DNA of 6,461 nt from an uncultured Alphaproteobacteria bacterium (GTDB lineage: Bacteria; Pseudomonadota; Alphaproteobacteria; Rhodobacterales; Rhodobacteraceae). Made by a program: the position numbers and the translations under genes. Numbering within the stretch: the stretch's first letter is position 1; each line of letters opens with the position of its first letter. Below are positions 6,195 through 6,461 of the stretch, piece by piece. Where the stretch lies: contig CAKMZE010000117.1 in the NCBI GenBank assembly GCA_929200295.1, positions 1,906 through 8,366 of the forward strand. The letters are read 5' to 3'. The notes below the pieces were generated by a model, which saw only the letters and a program-made list of their open reading frames with translations, was not told where the DNA came from and did no database searches.

Positions 6195-6461
6195 TTATAC
6201 CATCATCTCTTTGGTCGCACTAAGCGTGACATCTGGGTAATCTCGGGTCACGCGATCAATATCCCATTGCAGACGGGTGAGATAGACGGTGTCACCATCG
6301 TTATCTTCTGCGATGTGTTGCTTGTTCGCTGTAATGAATTTATCGAGCGCTGTTTTTTCACCCTGCGCCCAACGCGCAGATGTGAATTGTGAGGCTTCAA
6401 AGCGCACGGGCAGCCCGTATTCCATCTCGATCCGGCTGGCGAGCACTTCGAACTGCAGGGC
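6195..6461 (-). CDS. prfC: Peptide chain release factor 3, C-terminal end (partial)
   Basis: This is the last 88 residues of a GTPase that recycles class I release factors (RF1 and RF2) from the ribosome after translation termination. The frame is open to the right edge, so the GTP-binding domain lies outside the window. The fragment begins ALQFEVLASRIEMEYGLPVRFE, shown here as two parts: ALQFEVLASRI and EMEYGLPVRFE. It continues with SARWAQGE and ends near RDYPDVTLSATKE. These match the conserved RF3 C-terminal domain (in E. coli LQFDVVVARLKSEYN, TARW and RYPDV, from memory). The gene is transcribed toward the lipoprotein gene, whose start is 65 bp downstream. No clear terminator follows the stop. 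Confidence 0.92.
   Translation of the reverse strand, partial: ALQFEVLASRIEMEYGLPVRFEASQFTSARWAQGEKTALDKFITANKQHIAEDNDGDTVYLTRLQWDIDRVTRDYPDVTLSATKEMMV

Noticed and set aside
1..6461. A novel defence, mobile or CRISPR system
   Set aside because: I saw no repeat arrays, transposase or integrase genes, toxin-antitoxin pairs or phage genes; most genes are recognisable housekeeping genes in a familiar order.

Overview
The window looks like ordinary chromosomal DNA of an alphaproteobacterium, most likely Rhodobacterales (Roseobacter group). The gene order nuoN-birA-coaX-rnj is, from memory, typical of that order, and the protein sequences fit it. Base composition is moderate for the group. Assignment is by recognition of protein motifs only; no database search was possible.

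Layout. Positions 2-3429 (+ strand) are the tightly packed end of a nuo operon: the C-terminus of NuoN (complex I), then BirA (biotin-protein ligase), CoaX (type III pantothenate kinase) and RNase J. The four genes overlap or abut (11-bp overlap, 17-bp overlap, 0-bp gap), which implies one transcript with translational coupling. Positions 3439-6461 (- strand) hold, in transcription order, the C-terminus of peptide chain release factor 3 (PrfC), a small predicted lipoprotein, a conserved uncharacterised protein with an Ada-like CxxC segment, and an RhlE-type DEAD-box RNA helicase. The two blocks converge, with only 9 bp between the rnj and rhlE stop codons.

How the genes relate. The left block joins energy metabolism, two cofactor steps (biotin attachment and CoA synthesis) and RNA processing. 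The right block is looser. rhlE has its own plausible promoter and a leader of roughly 75 nt with a small hairpin. The lipoprotein gene has a plausible promoter next to the prfC stop and an inverted repeat that spans its ribosome binding site.

I found no mobile element, CRISPR array, tRNA, rRNA or clear defence system. There are no gene-free stretches above 300 bp; the longest gap is 126 bp. The items most worth a second look are the uncharacterised Ada-like protein, the inverted repeat ahead of the lipoprotein gene, and the hairpin where the RNase J and helicase transcripts meet.
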